From positions 1-22,948 of the forward strand of contig JAYMTF010001517.1 in the NCBI GenBank assembly GCA_036897485.1: a DNA stretch of 22,948 nt, read 5' to 3'. Every line of letters begins with the position of its first letter. The stretch's first letter is position 1. The stretch is from Pelargonium nanum (lineage: Eukaryota > Streptophyta > Magnoliopsida > Geraniales > Geraniaceae). The notes below the pieces were generated by a model that was given only the letters and a program-made list of their open reading frames with translations, did not search any database and had not been told where the DNA came from. This document shows, piece by piece, positions 9,728-20,582 of this stretch. The position numbers and the translations under genes are program-made.

Positions 9728-9736
9728 TTTTAAATA
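9728..9736 (+). promoter_or_regulatory. TATA-like box of the FLZ gene
   Basis: TTTAAATAC lies about 90 bp upstream of the FLZ ATG. It is followed by a CT-rich leader (CTCTCTCTCTCC around 9783-9794) typical of plant 5' UTRs. It is the best TATA candidate in this stretch but not a perfect one. Confidence 0.4.
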
Positions 9737-9820
9737 CCAATCACTCCTTCACTTCCAAAGAATCTCAACCTTCCATCAAAACCTCTCTCTCTCCTTCAAA
9801 AATTTCAAAAAAAAAAAGAA

Positions 9821-10698
9821 ATGCCTCACAAGTTCACAAGCCCCTTCAAGCTTGGAGGCTTGAACAAGCCTTCTTGTTCTTCTTCATCAATGGCTGTTGG
9901 GTTGGGGATTCTTGTTCATGTCTCTTCTCCATCACATGTCCATGGAGATGGAGCTTCTAACAATTCCAACACTGTATTGAGACTCAGAGTTTTGAGCCAA
10001 CCCATGAACCCATCAAGATCTCAGAGCCCTCTTCTTGACCAGTACTCTTGCTATCTGAAATCATGTTTCTTGTGCAACAAGAACCTGAGTCCTGACCAAG
10101 ATATATACATGTACAGGTAATTAACATGTAAACAAATCATGGGTTGTCTTCAAGATTGCGTTTTGGAGACTCTTGACTGAGTTCTTGAATGGCTAAGACC
10201 TGTTTAGTTGCGGAAAACAGTTTTCATTTTTTGAGATTATGCAAACTGATATCATAAATTGTTTTTTAGTTTTTCAAATGGAAAATTGTGCAGCTAAACG
10301 AGTTTTCCAGTTTTTAAATTTTATAGAAAACTGGAGGAATACTTCACAGCTAAACCCGCCCTAAACTTGTTGGAAATGAAAATGAAAATGAAAACTGTTT
10401 TCCGCGACTAACCGGAACTTGAGATCTTGAGTTGATTTGGTTATAACTTTTGATTCAAACATAAACTGAACAAGTAGTTGTGTGAATTTGCAGGGGTGAT
10501 CAAGGATTTTGCAGTGTGGAGTGCCGGAACCGGCAGATTGTTCTTGATGACACCAAGGAATTGGAGCTCTCCACCAAGAAAATGGTTGCAGCTTATAGGA
10601 GGTGCTCTGGTATGAGTGAAACTGGTGTCCTTCTAGATGACCTCAGGAGAAGAAACAAGCATATTCCTACTCACAAGGCCAGGGCAATTTTCTCCTAG
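9821..10698 (+). CDS. FCS-like zinc finger (FLZ, DUF581) protein
   Basis: Two exons, 9821-10116 and 10494-10698, joined in phase 2, giving 166 aa. The FLZ domain spans roughly residues 77-121: C82-x2-C85, then DIYMYRGDQ, then FCS with C105 and C109 in CSVECR. This is the plant-specific C2-C2 finger. The intron splits the finger between R99 and G100. The N-terminal 75 residues are serine-rich and look disordered; the C-terminus is basic (LRRRNKHIPTHKARA). FLZ proteins bind the energy-sensor kinase SnRK1 and are thought to act as adaptors in sugar, stress and hormone signalling. I infer that role here from the family. The intron carries a MITE-like fold-back, and a SINE array starts 17 bp after the stop. 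The exact FLZ number is not assignable. Confidence 0.93.
10199..10416. mobile_element. MITE-like fold-back element in the FLZ intron
   Basis: The ends are inverted repeats of about 32 bp. The left arm (10199-10230) includes TTAGTTGCGGAAAACAGTTT; the reverse complement of the right arm (10385-10416) reads the same apart from a few bases. The 218-bp element has no coding capacity, and a smaller inverted pair (GTTTTCCAGTTTTT with AAAACTGGA) lies inside. No clean target-site duplication was found, so the superfamily (hAT-like or other) is open. It fills more than half of the 377-bp intron. Confidence 0.75.
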
Positions 10699-10714
10699 TC
10701 TCAAAAGATGGCGG

Positions 10715-11182
10715 GTCTTGGCGCAACGTTAAGATTGTTAGCTTGTTGACCTGGTTTGAGTCCGAGATGGATGCAAAGTGAGTCTTGGCACAACGTTAAG
10801 GTTGTTGTCTTAGTGTACGGTTTTGAGCTAAGAGTACAACATCTTAGCAGAAATAAGGAAGAAAGTTTTGGCGCAACGAGGTCTTGTTGTGAGCTGGTTT
10901 GAGCCCGAGACGCAGAAGAGAGTCTTGGCGCAACGTTAAGGTTGTTGTCTTATTATGACTTCGTTTTGAGTTAAGAGTACAGTCTCTCGGGAATGTTGGT
11001 TGTGGCTTGATTTGAGTCGGGGATGCAGTCTCTCGGCAAAAGTATGAGGGCGAGTTTTGGCACAATGTTAAGATTATTCTCCGGTCGTGATCTGATTTGA
11101 GTCAAAAATGCATTCTCTCAACAAAAGTAAGAGGATGTTGCGTGTATAAACGAGACTCGTGCACAGAACTGTCTTTTTTTTC
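10715..11182 (+). mobile_element. Array of about five Au-like SINE heads downstream of the FLZ gene
   Basis: Units start at 10715, 10782, 10865, 10922 and 11054, each with a version of GTCTTGGCGCAACGTTAAGG. This matches the tRNA-like A-box region of the plant Au SINE family as I know it. B-box-like GGTTTGAGTCC or GGTTTGAGCCC follows in units 1 and 3, with weaker forms in the others. Unit 5 continues into Au-like body sequence (GATGTTGCGTGTATAAAC) and ends at a T run (11174-11181), which is how Au SINEs end. The units are diverged and of unequal length (about 57-132 bp). The array starts 17 bp after the FLZ stop codon and so may be part of its 3' UTR. Confidence 0.72.
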
Positions 11183-12900
11183 TTGAGAAAAAGTGGAAGT
11201 AGAACAGAAGAGTGGGAGAGTTGGAGATATCCTTGTATATTAGTAGCTAATTATATTAGTTTATATGTTTCTTTTCCCCAAAATATATATGAGAATGGAT
11301 AAGGATGAATATAATTAAGGCAATAGCTAGGGTTTGGTTTACTTCTAATACAAGTTATATATGTTGCTTTCAATTTCTTGTCTGTTGCAATAAAAGCCAT
11401 GCCAGACCCACAAAAGGTCTCAGTGGAAATAGCAATAAACATTCAAGCTAGATTGGGATTTTGGACCCCAAAAAAGCAACCACTCTTGAATCTTCTCATT
11501 GGGATATCCATTTGGATTTTTTTTTTGGGTGCTTTGCTGGCACTTTGATACTGATATTTGGTACAATTTTTTGGAGTATTGTATTGATGTCATCATCAGC
11601 AAAAACAGTGACACATCAGCACCATCCAGCTAGTGAACATCCCAAGAACTTGAGCCAGAAAATTACCATAAAGTCCCATTATTGAGTTTCTGGTGATTCT
11701 ACCAGAAATCAATAGGACATGAATGGTAGGGACTTGAAACAATCTATAAATCTTATACTTTAGTCCCTTTTGATGCTACTTACTTGACAATTCGTGCCTC
11801 AACACGTGACAAGACACAAGATAAATGTGTTGGCCTCAACACGTTTGCAACAATGTTATGCCTGTGTGGGAGTGTAACACCTTTAGTTATCATGATATGT
11901 TCGAAGTTGAATTAATTGTGTTGTGGTATGCTCGACACACTCGACAAACCCGAACACGCGCATTTAGAGCTATAATGGTAAATAATTAAAATAACTCTCC
12001 CTAGTTAACACAAGTATGTATGTCGCGCTAAGCGAGTTGGGTATTGTCATGCTTAAAAGTTGTGTCGATTAAGCCCATTTCGTTACATATACGAGGTCGT
12101 GGTAATACTTGTAATACTCGAGAACCTTCGACAAAACATGACACAAACAAGGCACGCACGCACGATTAAAATCTAGGCACAAGTTAGTGAATTCTTCATT
12201 AAGTGAATTCATAAATTAGACTAATTTCAAATACATTCCATGGTTTAGTTATGTTATGCTTGTCCTCAATGTCAAGTACTCATGTTCATGATAATTGGAG
12301 CAAGAAGATTTCTGTTGTTGCTGTTGCTGCTGCAATTGTTCAAATGAGTACAAGCAACCTTAAAGAAGTGATTTTGAGATCATGTGATGGATGATATAGA
12401 AATCTGGGAAAATGGGTACCAATTAAGCAACTGAGAAACAGAGCTCAACTGTAATAAACTAACTGGACAAGACAAGAGACACAAGAACCAGTGAAGAACC
12501 AAAACCCAGTAACTTTCAGCTTCTTGGAGCTGAGACTCGGAGCTGTGAAAAAGTGCTCAAGTTCTTGTGTTTTCTTTTAATGAATTTCGTATAAAAGACC
12601 TATTTTTATTATTAATTTGCTTAATCGAAGTTACTGTTGGGATTATGATTTAACTAAATTGGTTTAATGGGTTTTGGTCCAAACTCCAAAGTGTTCTTAA
12701 AAATGGGTTTAATGTTCTTCACCTTTTTTTCATTGTCATTGTAGATGTGGAATTGTGGATGATGATTTTGATAATTATACTTATATAGTACCACATGTAT
12801 ATACATATATTATACTATTTGTCAAATTTTTCTGACACCAAACTATTTGTGTTTTTAACAAATGTGAGAGTTAAAATTTAATTCTTTTGAGGACGACTTT
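11183..12900. other. Intergenic region without a supported gene
   Basis: About 11790-12165 holds degenerate CACGTG, CGACACAC and AACCCGAACACG words like those near 2915, probably an old dispersed repeat. About 12300-12350 has a GTTGTTGCTGTTGCTGCTGCAATTG triplet stretch; read on the - strand it gives a short glutamine run, but the frame is closed by stops on both sides. The frame at 11461-11685 has no ATG start. Nothing here is called as a gene. Confidence 0.5.
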
Positions 12901-13487
12901 GATTTGATCTTGTTGTGGAGGTAAATAGGCTCTCTCTTTTTTTGTGTTTTTTGTTTTTGTTTTTTGTTTTATACAATTAATTTCTTTTGGAAGGTTTACA
13001 ATTTTAAGAGTCTAGGGTTTCTTTTTTCTTTACTTTATTCATAGCTCTTTCTCGATTCTATTCGTTGCTTGTTTATGATTTAGGAGCTTCGTGCTGGCTT
13101 GGCTTGTCCTTCTTTCTTGATTTCTTCATGTGGGTTCTTCGAAATCCACCATTTAGGCACATGGGTCGGTGAGTTTTCTCTGTTTTCTCATCTGGGTTGG
13201 TGATTTTCTCAGCTTTTTTCTTCTGGGTCTGAGCAATTTTGTCGATTGGGATCGAAAGTTTAGGGCTTTCCACTTGATTTTGCTCAGTATTGCTCAGGAT
13301 AGGGTTTGGATTTTCTGGGTTCTGGTTTCATTGCCTGGAAATATGGTGTTTGGATTGGAGGGTGGCTTTGTTTGTTCTTCAGATGAGATTAGGGTTCTGA
13401 ACTTCTGATCAAATTGCTCTGGTTGGGATTTTCTTCTTTGTGGAAGTTGAAGCCTAACATTTTGGAGCTAGATTTGCTGTGAGGAGC
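12901..13487 (+). promoter_or_regulatory. Probable promoter end and long 5' leader of ARID4 with upstream ORFs
   Basis: This T-rich and CT-rich stretch precedes the ARID4 ATG. If transcribed and unspliced it holds several short upstream ORFs: 13128-13172 (14 codons plus stop), 13343-13408 (21 codons plus stop) and a 5-codon one at 13382. A consensus-quality donor (CG|GTGAGT at 13169) and T-rich acceptors ending at 13287, 13297 or 13382 suggest a leader intron that would remove some of these. The transcription start is not determinable. Confidence 0.45.
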
Positions 13488-16400
13488 ATGATGTTTCATG
13501 CTATAGCTGCTTCAAAATATGCTTGTAGTCTCCTTGCAGTCACTTGTGGGAAATGTTCTGAAGATAAACTGAAAAATGATGGCTCGGAGCTTCGGCGGCA
13601 ACAATACCCTTTCCCGGAGTTGGTTTCTTCAGGGCGTTTGGAGGTGCAATATATACTTTGAGTAGCTTTCTTGTATTGAAAAATCGTTGTGAAGTGTTTC
13701 GTATGTTTCAGTTGTCCAATGTCTTTGTTTAGATTGTTTTGCTCATTTTGTGTACCTTTTTGGAATGCAGGTTCAGACACTCAGCAATCCGAGTAAAGAT
13801 GAGTTTTGTAAAATTCTCGAATCGTACCAGCCTAATTTTGTGTACTTGCAAGGCGAGGAACTTGATAATGATGAAGTTGGGTCTCTGACTTGGGGAGGTC
13901 TCGACTTGTCTAGTCCCGAAGCTTTATCCGGCCTCTTTCATACTACATTGCCCACAACAGTGCGTATTACATATTTTCTGAACTCGATAGCTTATAGTAC
14001 TAATCTTGTTTAGTCGTTTTTTTATATCTTTGTTTATTTTGTAAATTTGTTTACGGTGTCTGACTAGAATACAGAATGTATCTACATGACTGCATCCATG
14101 CTTGCTGCTACTTCCCTATGTTGTTGATCTTTCCCTGTAACCTATTACTGTTAAAGGGAAGTTTGCAAATGCTATGAACTGACATTTCAATTAATTTTGC
14201 ATACTTTTTTGTTAGAATACATTAACTGATATGGTCAAGTATCCTTATGGCGCCTTAGTTATTTTCTTCCTCTACTTCTTTGAAATACACGTATACTCTT
14301 AGTTTGATCAATTGTTTTTTGGGATACAACATATATAAAAAATTTCTCCTGCATTTAATCTGATTTTGGTTCAAATATTTATGCAGATTTATTTGGAGGT
14401 CCCAAATGGAGAGAGATTGGCAGAAGCTCTACATGCTAAGGTGATTCTGACCTCTTCTACAATGATTTTAAGTGTTTGATTGTCATTTGAGAACAGGCAG
14501 TTTTGGTCATCTTTTATAAATATATTCACTGTAAAGAAAAAAAGGAATTTATTTGCTTTCATCTTTGCAGGGAATTCCTTATGTGATATACTGGAAAAAC
14601 ATGTTTTCGCGCTATGCCGCTTGCCATTTTCGTCATGCATTACTTTCTGTGGTACAAAGGTATTTATATTATTAAACAATTATATGTAGCGAGTGGTGTT
14701 GTATTGTAGCTCTCTAATTTCAATATTTATGTAACGGAAACTTTAAATGTCACGTTGTAGGTTAGCTAAGGGGTGATAAAGGATATATATGAAATGTTGC
14801 CATTGTATATACTATATAGCCTTGAATTGATCGATGAAACTGTGTATGCAATTTACGGATGCTTTGATTTATAACTTTCTCTATTTCTATCTCTCACGCG
14901 TGCATGCACACACATATGAACACACAAACACAGCATCAGATCAAAATATGAAAAAAGAAAACAACTGGCGCACATAATTGAAATATCTCAGACACTAATA
15001 TGTACTGTTTGGATCTTATGGTTACTTCATTTGGGCACTTCTTTGATGGTTATCTGAACCTTGAGTTGTTGTGCATTGACTTTGAACTCAGGGCTGTGTA
15101 GTAAACTTAACAAATAAAAAATTTGAAACAAGTAAACTTAATAATTAGTTCCCTGTGGAAGATCAGTGGAACTTGAGCTGCACTAGAGAACGATGAATTA
15201 CACTGCACAATCAAGATACATTAATGTTACATCCATGTAGAGGGGAAGCGAGCTAAGTACATTAATAATGTAATGACTTTATTGTGTATTGTAGTTCATC
15301 AACCCATACATGGGATGCTTTCCAACTCGCACAAGCATCTTTTCGGTTTTATTGTGTACGAAACAACCTTGTCCTTCCCGCTAAAAGCCATGGTTTTAGT
15401 GGTGAGCTGGGGCCGCATGTGCTCGGGGAACCTTCAAAAATTATTGTACCTCCTCCTGAGGTAGGAGAAGAGGAAGATGAAGAAGAAGGCTCTTTGGATG
15501 ATCTTCCTGCTATAAAGATACACGACGATGATGTAAACTTGAGATTTCTTGTTTGTGGAGAACCATGCACTTTGGTAAGTGACTTCTGCTTACCAGATTA
15601 TATGTGCCTTTTATTCTCGTAGAATCACTTACACACACGGTCTGCACAGATGCATATAGTACTATGATTGTTGATAAAGTGTTTTTTTCTTTTCTTTCAG
15701 GATGCATCCTTATTAGAACCTTTGGAAGATGGACTCAGAGCCTTGTTGAGCATTGAAGTAAGTATCGTCACAGCCATCTCACCTTGATTCACATTTTCAT
15801 TTTTTTGATCTTGTTTTCTCATTTCTCATAGTCATACATATACAAAAAATCGTAAAACTCTTAGATACTTACTTTATAGTTCTCTTTAGTGGAAGTGAAT
15901 TGACATAGTTTTCCTAGTGCTTGGTGTTGTCATTATACACACTTGTCCCTAATTAGAAAGACAGATTGTGCTTATTTTAATTTTTTCCTGTCTTATCTGC
16001 TCTCTTTGAGCCATATTCGTGCTTCTGAGAGGCTCTAATTCTTCTTTCGACTGTCACATTTTTGTCTTTTATCCAGGTACGAGGGAGCAAACTTCATGGA
16101 AAGTTTAGGTATGCTACATCTTGTAAGGAGTAATTACTAACCGATGATGTTGCTCAGTGGAATATATTGTTATAGTTGTATCATAACCGCATCTATTGCT
16201 ATAATTAATTTCTTATTTAACTTTGAACAACTCCAAACAATGTATTAATCGTTTATGCTTACTATTCAGCGCGCCCCCACCACCTCTTCAGGCAGGAACA
16301 TTTTCTCGTGGTGTTGTAACCATGCGATGTGATTTATCAACCTCTAGTTCTGCCCACGTCTCACTTTTGGTGTCGGGTAGTGCACAAACTTGTTTTGATG

Positions 16401-18965
16401 ATCAGGTAGTTATATAAGAGTTTGTTGTCGTTGTTTCTTGATGTTGGAGCTTTAAATTCTTATACTTATGTGACATGTGTCATTTTCAGCTCTTAGAAAA
16501 TCATATGAAAAATGAAATTATTGAAAACAGTCAGCTAGTGAGTGCTCTACCCAACTCTGAGGGTAACAAGCTGCCCCTGTCTCAGCCTCGGAAATCTGCT
16601 TCAATAGCTTGTGGAGCAACAGTATTTGAAGTTTGCATGAAGGTCCCTCTATGGGCTTCACAGGTTCTTGTGCTTTCCTACTTTCCGTGTTCTTATCAGT
16701 TATTACCAATATTGTCTTGTGTTTTTGTTTGGGATACATCTCTTTTGCGCATACCCTTCCATATGGAAAATTACTATTGTGCTTCTTATGCTATTTTGTG
16801 TGTGAATTATACGACTCGTATGATTATGATTATATACAAATTGTGCTTGCGAGGGTTTTGCTGGTGGAGTAATTATGAATGTTTTATTGTTTGTATGTAT
16901 ATATAGAGAGAGGGACAGTATCAAAATTGTTAACCAAGATTAATTTGGCTACAAAATGAGCTGCCAATCACAATTAAAAAAAAAAAAAAAACTCATTAAC
17001 ATAACCCAGATCCAATGCCATGGGACGCTTCGTGCCACAATTTTATGTGGGTGGATTTGAGTGCAAGTTGAGGAGGTGTCATATTGTGATTGGTTTGGCT
17101 TAGCGTAAGCCAAAAATGTCTTGGCTTAGATTCTGAGAGAGGGAGAGAGAGTCTACAGCTTTTGATAGTCGTCCTTTCAATTAGCATTTTGCACGATTTC
17201 CTTGCTTATGGTAGCTAAACTACTTTCAGGTATTGAGACAGTTAGCGCCAGATGTTTCTTATCGGAGTTTAGTTGCACTTGGCATTGCAAGCATTCAGGG
17301 ATTGGCTGTTGCGTCTTTTGAGAAAGAAGATGCCGAGCGTCTCCTCTTCTTCTGTTCAAAGGACAGGAACGCTATCCGTCCAAATAATTTTAGCCTCAGC
17401 TGTCTCCCAAGTTGGTTGAGACCGCCCCTTCCTAGTAGAAAGAGGTCTCGATCATGCCTAGAAAATAGTCGGAGTTCTCATAACGGTAATTCCAAACCCT
17501 TGTTGAATGGAGTAAGCACGCCCTTACTTCCCGCTAGGCAAAGATTTAAAGTCGCTGCGTTGAGACCCATTCCCCATATTCGGCAACATAATAGGCCAAT
17601 CTTTTCTCGAACATCTGAAGCAGATCTGCTTGATGGTGGTCAAACTAAGGTTGACCTTCCGATTCTTCCGCCCATAAAGCAGACTGTTGCGGGATCAACT
17701 TCTGCAACACATCGGAAATCGTTTTCAAGCTCATTTCAGGCTAAGCAAATTATTTCCTTAAATCCCCTGCCTTTGAAGAAGCATGGTTGCGGTAGAAGCC
17801 CAATTGAGGTTTGTTCTGAGGTGAGTACTATATAAATATATATATACACATATATATGATTTTGACATGGCTATAGATGGTGGGAAAAAAATCGGTTAAC
17901 AAATACTGAATCAAAATGATAGTAATTAAGCTCTGTTGTTATTGTAGGAGGAGTTTCTCAAGGACGTGATGCAATTCCTTATCCTTCGAGGGCACACTCG
18001 TCTCATTCCTCAAAGTGGGCTTACTGAGTTCCCAGATGCCATACTTAACGCGAAACGTCTTGATCTCTACAACTTATATAAAGAGGTGAGCTCTTGGTAG
18101 CGTTTTGTAATATCTATGTCCCAACTCAAGGATCCCAAGTACGAGTTGATAGCATTTGTTTAACTGAGAGACGGGTATTCCTTAGGTGGTAACGAGAGGA
18201 GGCTTTCACGTTGGCAACGGCATCAACTGGAAAGGACAAGTTTTCTCCAAGATGCGCAATTACACAGCAACCAATAGAATGACAGTAAGTCTTCTACCCT
18301 TGTTTCGTTCTTTATAGTTGCAATATCAGTAACATAATGTCGTAAATGGCTTCACGTTTTTTATATGAATCTGAACATTTGGGTTTGGGTGGCTTTATAG
18401 ACCTTTCTGATGCAAATGTTCTTAATCGAATCTGAATCTTCACATCTATGCCTATACAGGGTGTCGGGAACACTCTGAAGAGACATTACGAAACATACCT
18501 CCTAGAATACGAATTGGCTCATGACGATGTAGACGGAGAGTGCTGCCTGTTGTGTCACAGGTTTGTACTCATTCCATGTCCGGCAAAAGTCGTACTACTT
18601 TTTTCTCGGTAATGTTTTATTTGTCCTTACAATGCGATTTGTGCAACTTTTCAACAGTAGTGCAGCTGGAGATTGGGTGAACTGCGGTGTGTGTGGAGAA
18701 TGGGCTCACTTCGGTTGTGACAGAAGGCAAGGTCTCGGTGCCTTCAAGGTACGATTACATTAGCATCATCTCTCGGTCTCATAGTCATAGCCTAAAGCTT
18801 ATAAAACCCCGTAAACTCTTTGCTTCTTGTAACTTTCAGGATTACGCAAAAACAGACGGATTAGAGTACATATGTCCCCATTGTAGCGTAACAAACTTCA
18901 AAAAGAAAGCACAGAAACCCTCGAATGGCTATCCGCCAAGCTTAACAATATCCCGACCATTGTAA
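13488..18965 (+). CDS. ARID4: ARID and PHD-finger protein, Arabidopsis ARID4 type
   Basis: Fifteen coding exons: 13488-13643, 13771-13959, 14387-14440, 14571-14659, 15295-15574, 15701-15757, 16077-16108, 16270-16405, 16490-16663, 17230-17820, 17948-18085, 18186-18284, 18460-18560, 18658-18748 and 18840-18965. All are GT-AG and in frame, giving 770 aa, close to the Arabidopsis protein. The start MMFHA fits the family. Residues 1-586 are a plant-specific region with an acidic stretch (about 220-228) and a basic KRSR-like patch in exon 10. The ARID DNA-binding domain runs from EEFLKDVMQFLILRG (587) through KMRNYTATN to HYETYLLEYE (about 685). A complete C4HC3 PHD-type finger follows: C694, C697, C708, C711, H716, C719, C741 and C744. 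In Arabidopsis, ARID2/3/4 belong to the nuclear PEAT chromatin complex with PWWP, EPCR and telomere-repeat-binding proteins. The same role here is inferred from homology. Confidence 0.95.
16964..17131. repeat. Inverted-repeat segment in ARID4 intron 9
   Basis: CCAATCACAAT near 16965 pairs with ATTGTGATTGG near 17082. Next to the right arm is a perfect hairpin TTGGCTTA-GCG-TAAGCCAA (17095-17113), with another TTGGCTTAG at about 17122-17130. A 15-A run follows the left arm. Together this looks like a decayed MITE inside the 566-bp intron, but long terminal inverted repeats and target duplications were not found. Confidence 0.4.
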
Positions 18966-19954
18966 TTTTGTTTTCCTTATCGTATATTGTGAATCATCGG
19001 GATTGCATGTTTTTGTCATGATTCCATCCCTTTCCGGCGAGGCGGAGAAACTTGGGGAGGAAGAGTTACATGCACGAAATTGAGAACGAGATTCACATTC
19101 TTCGTGTTTGGATTACGACTTGTTGGTCAGAAGAATGGCTATGAAACGAGAATCTCTTGTCCGAACTCTTCCTAAATAGAAGAGAAGATGAGCATGGTAG
19201 AGCAAGCTTTGGTGAGGCCATAATATTATACCAAATAGATGCAAGAACTTGGTTTTTGTTTGTAATTTTTTTTATAGGTTTTTGAAGAGCATTGAGATGT
19301 TGAGCTAAGAAGATGATTATTAGGTATTGAGTTAGGTATTTTTATGCCCTTTGTGAGGGGTTTGATGTATTATATTTTAGAGACCATTTATAGCTATTGT
19401 AGTATCTAATTGAATGAACATTTAATCCACAATGATTGTCCATTTGTATTCTTGGCTCTGATTTGAAATTTTAGGTTTGAGTCAAATATGATGTTTATAT
19501 AATTGTATGCACATGATTTTGATTCAGCCCAAATTCGATCGAATTCGAAACTAGAGATGTAAATCAAATTTGGGTTTTGGATCGGAAAGCTCTAACCTGA
19601 ACCCAATTCGAGAGGGGGTGGATTTTGGGGGCTTGAATTGAACTCTGAGATTTTGTGTGTAAAATGTGCAGCAAAACTTGTATAAATGTTTATCTATATT
19701 CGGGTGTCGAGGGTTTTGAATTCAAATTGTCAGTTCTATTTAAAATGCGTTTGAAATTTTAAAGAATCAGTGACTAACACTTAGTTATGCCCATAAAGTG
19801 ATGTCACCTCATAATCTAACGCGAAAACCCGTTTCAGTAAATTTGTAATTTGTTATTTTGGCCGAGTGTCATAAACTAATAAATTAAACCAGGTCATTCG
19901 CATTAAAAAGACATCAATTACTTTTATTTAAACACATGTAATTACAAATAATTA
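18966..19954. other. Region between convergent ARID4 and MADS-box genes
   Basis: This holds the 3' UTRs of both genes; several AATGAA/AATAAA-like signals are possible but none is decisive. Around 19525-19640 there are phrases such as CCCAAATTCGATCGAATTCGAA and TTTGGGTTTTGGATCGG, resembling an old dispersed plant repeat. No further gene is supported. Confidence 0.45.
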
Positions 19955-20515
19955 CTACATACTAGTGGTACCTAAATTTGCATGACTATCTACATTATTA
20001 TTATTCTTAATTTCCTCAACAACATGAAGCAAGTGAATCAAAGCCATTTTATGATGATCAAGCTCCTCCAAATTCATAACCTCCAACGGTTGATTCCACC
20101 AAAACCCACTTTCTTCAACCTCTTCACCACCACCACCATTTACACGTAGATTCAAATTCAAATCAACATCTTTGTTCTCGTTGTTCTTGTTCTTGTTCTT
20201 GTCGTCTTCGTGAACTCCTAGGTTTTGTCCTCGTACTAATTGTTGTGGTGCTGACGTCAGCACATGAACATCTTCTCCTCCTCCGGCGAGGTAGCGGTTG
20301 ACGACAAGCTCCGGCGAAGGGATGCCGAAGGAGAAGGCTCTTCCTTTGCCGGAGAGGGCCAAGACGGCCACTTCTCCGCCGCACGACACCGCCAGCTCCG
20401 CCGCTTTCTTGAAAAGTCCGTTTTTCCGTTTCGAAAACGTGACGAATAGCTTGCTTTTTTCCTCTATTTTCTTCATCTCTATCTTTCTCCGACCACCCGT
20501 TTTCTTTTCCATCAT
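19955..20515 (-). CDS. Type I (M-alpha) MADS-box transcription factor, AGL62-like group
   Basis: A single uninterrupted exon of 186 aa, the usual structure for type I MADS genes. The start is MMEKKTGG, with the MADS domain at about 8-67: GRRKIEMKKIEEKSKLFVTF, SKRKNGLFKKAAEL, then GGEVAVLALSGKGRAFSFG. This matches the M-alpha pattern. There is no type II K domain. The middle is low-complexity (KNKNKNNENK, then a glycine run). LNLNL at 119-123 fits the EAR-type LxLxL repression motif. The C-terminal FWWNQPLEVMNLEELDHHK resembles the short helical segment of AGL62-like proteins and may aid dimerisation. Known relatives act in the central cell, endosperm and female gametophyte, with M-gamma partners. 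The role here is inferred, and the exact orthologue is unresolved. The gene converges with ARID4. Confidence 0.92.
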   Translation of the reverse strand: MMEKKTGGRRKIEMKKIEEKSKLFVTFSKRKNGLFKKAAELAVSCGGEVAVLALSGKGRAFSFGIPSPELVVNRYLAGGGEDVHVLTSAPQQLVRGQNLGVHEDDKNKNKNNENKDVDLNLNLRVNGGGGEEVEESGFWWNQPLEVMNLEELDHHKMALIHLLHVVEEIKNNNNVDSHANLGTTSM

Positions 20516-20520
20516 CTCTT

Positions 20521-20582
20521 TAATAAATAAATATATATATGTATGTATATGTGTATAAATATATGGGGTTTATGTATATATA
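20521..20582. repeat. AT-rich microsatellite and TATA region of the MADS-box gene
   Basis: An irregular TA/TG dinucleotide tract (ATATATATGTATGTATATG and similar) lies immediately upstream of the MADS-box start codon on the - strand. It contains several TATAAATA-like words, any of which could serve as the TATA box. The short distance to the ATG suggests a very short leader if the nearest is used. Confidence 0.5.

Noticed and set aside
11461..11685. Open frame with a hydrophobic stretch downstream of the FLZ gene
   Set aside because: It starts with TTG rather than ATG, has no splice partner or family resemblance, and sits in repeat-flanked intergenic DNA.
12290..12360. Glutamine-rich reading on the - strand
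   Set aside because: The frame is short, closed by upstream stops, and no adjacent exon with a convincing splice site could be joined. A triplet-repeat stretch explains it.
16664..16906. Open frame extending past ARID4 exon 9
   Set aside because: It is read-through into intron 9 past the GT donor at 16664. The conserved protein resumes at 17230.
20163..20449. Open frames overlapping the MADS-box gene in other frames and on the + strand
   Set aside because: They are shadows of the GC-richer MADS coding sequence; the MADS-domain frame is unambiguous.
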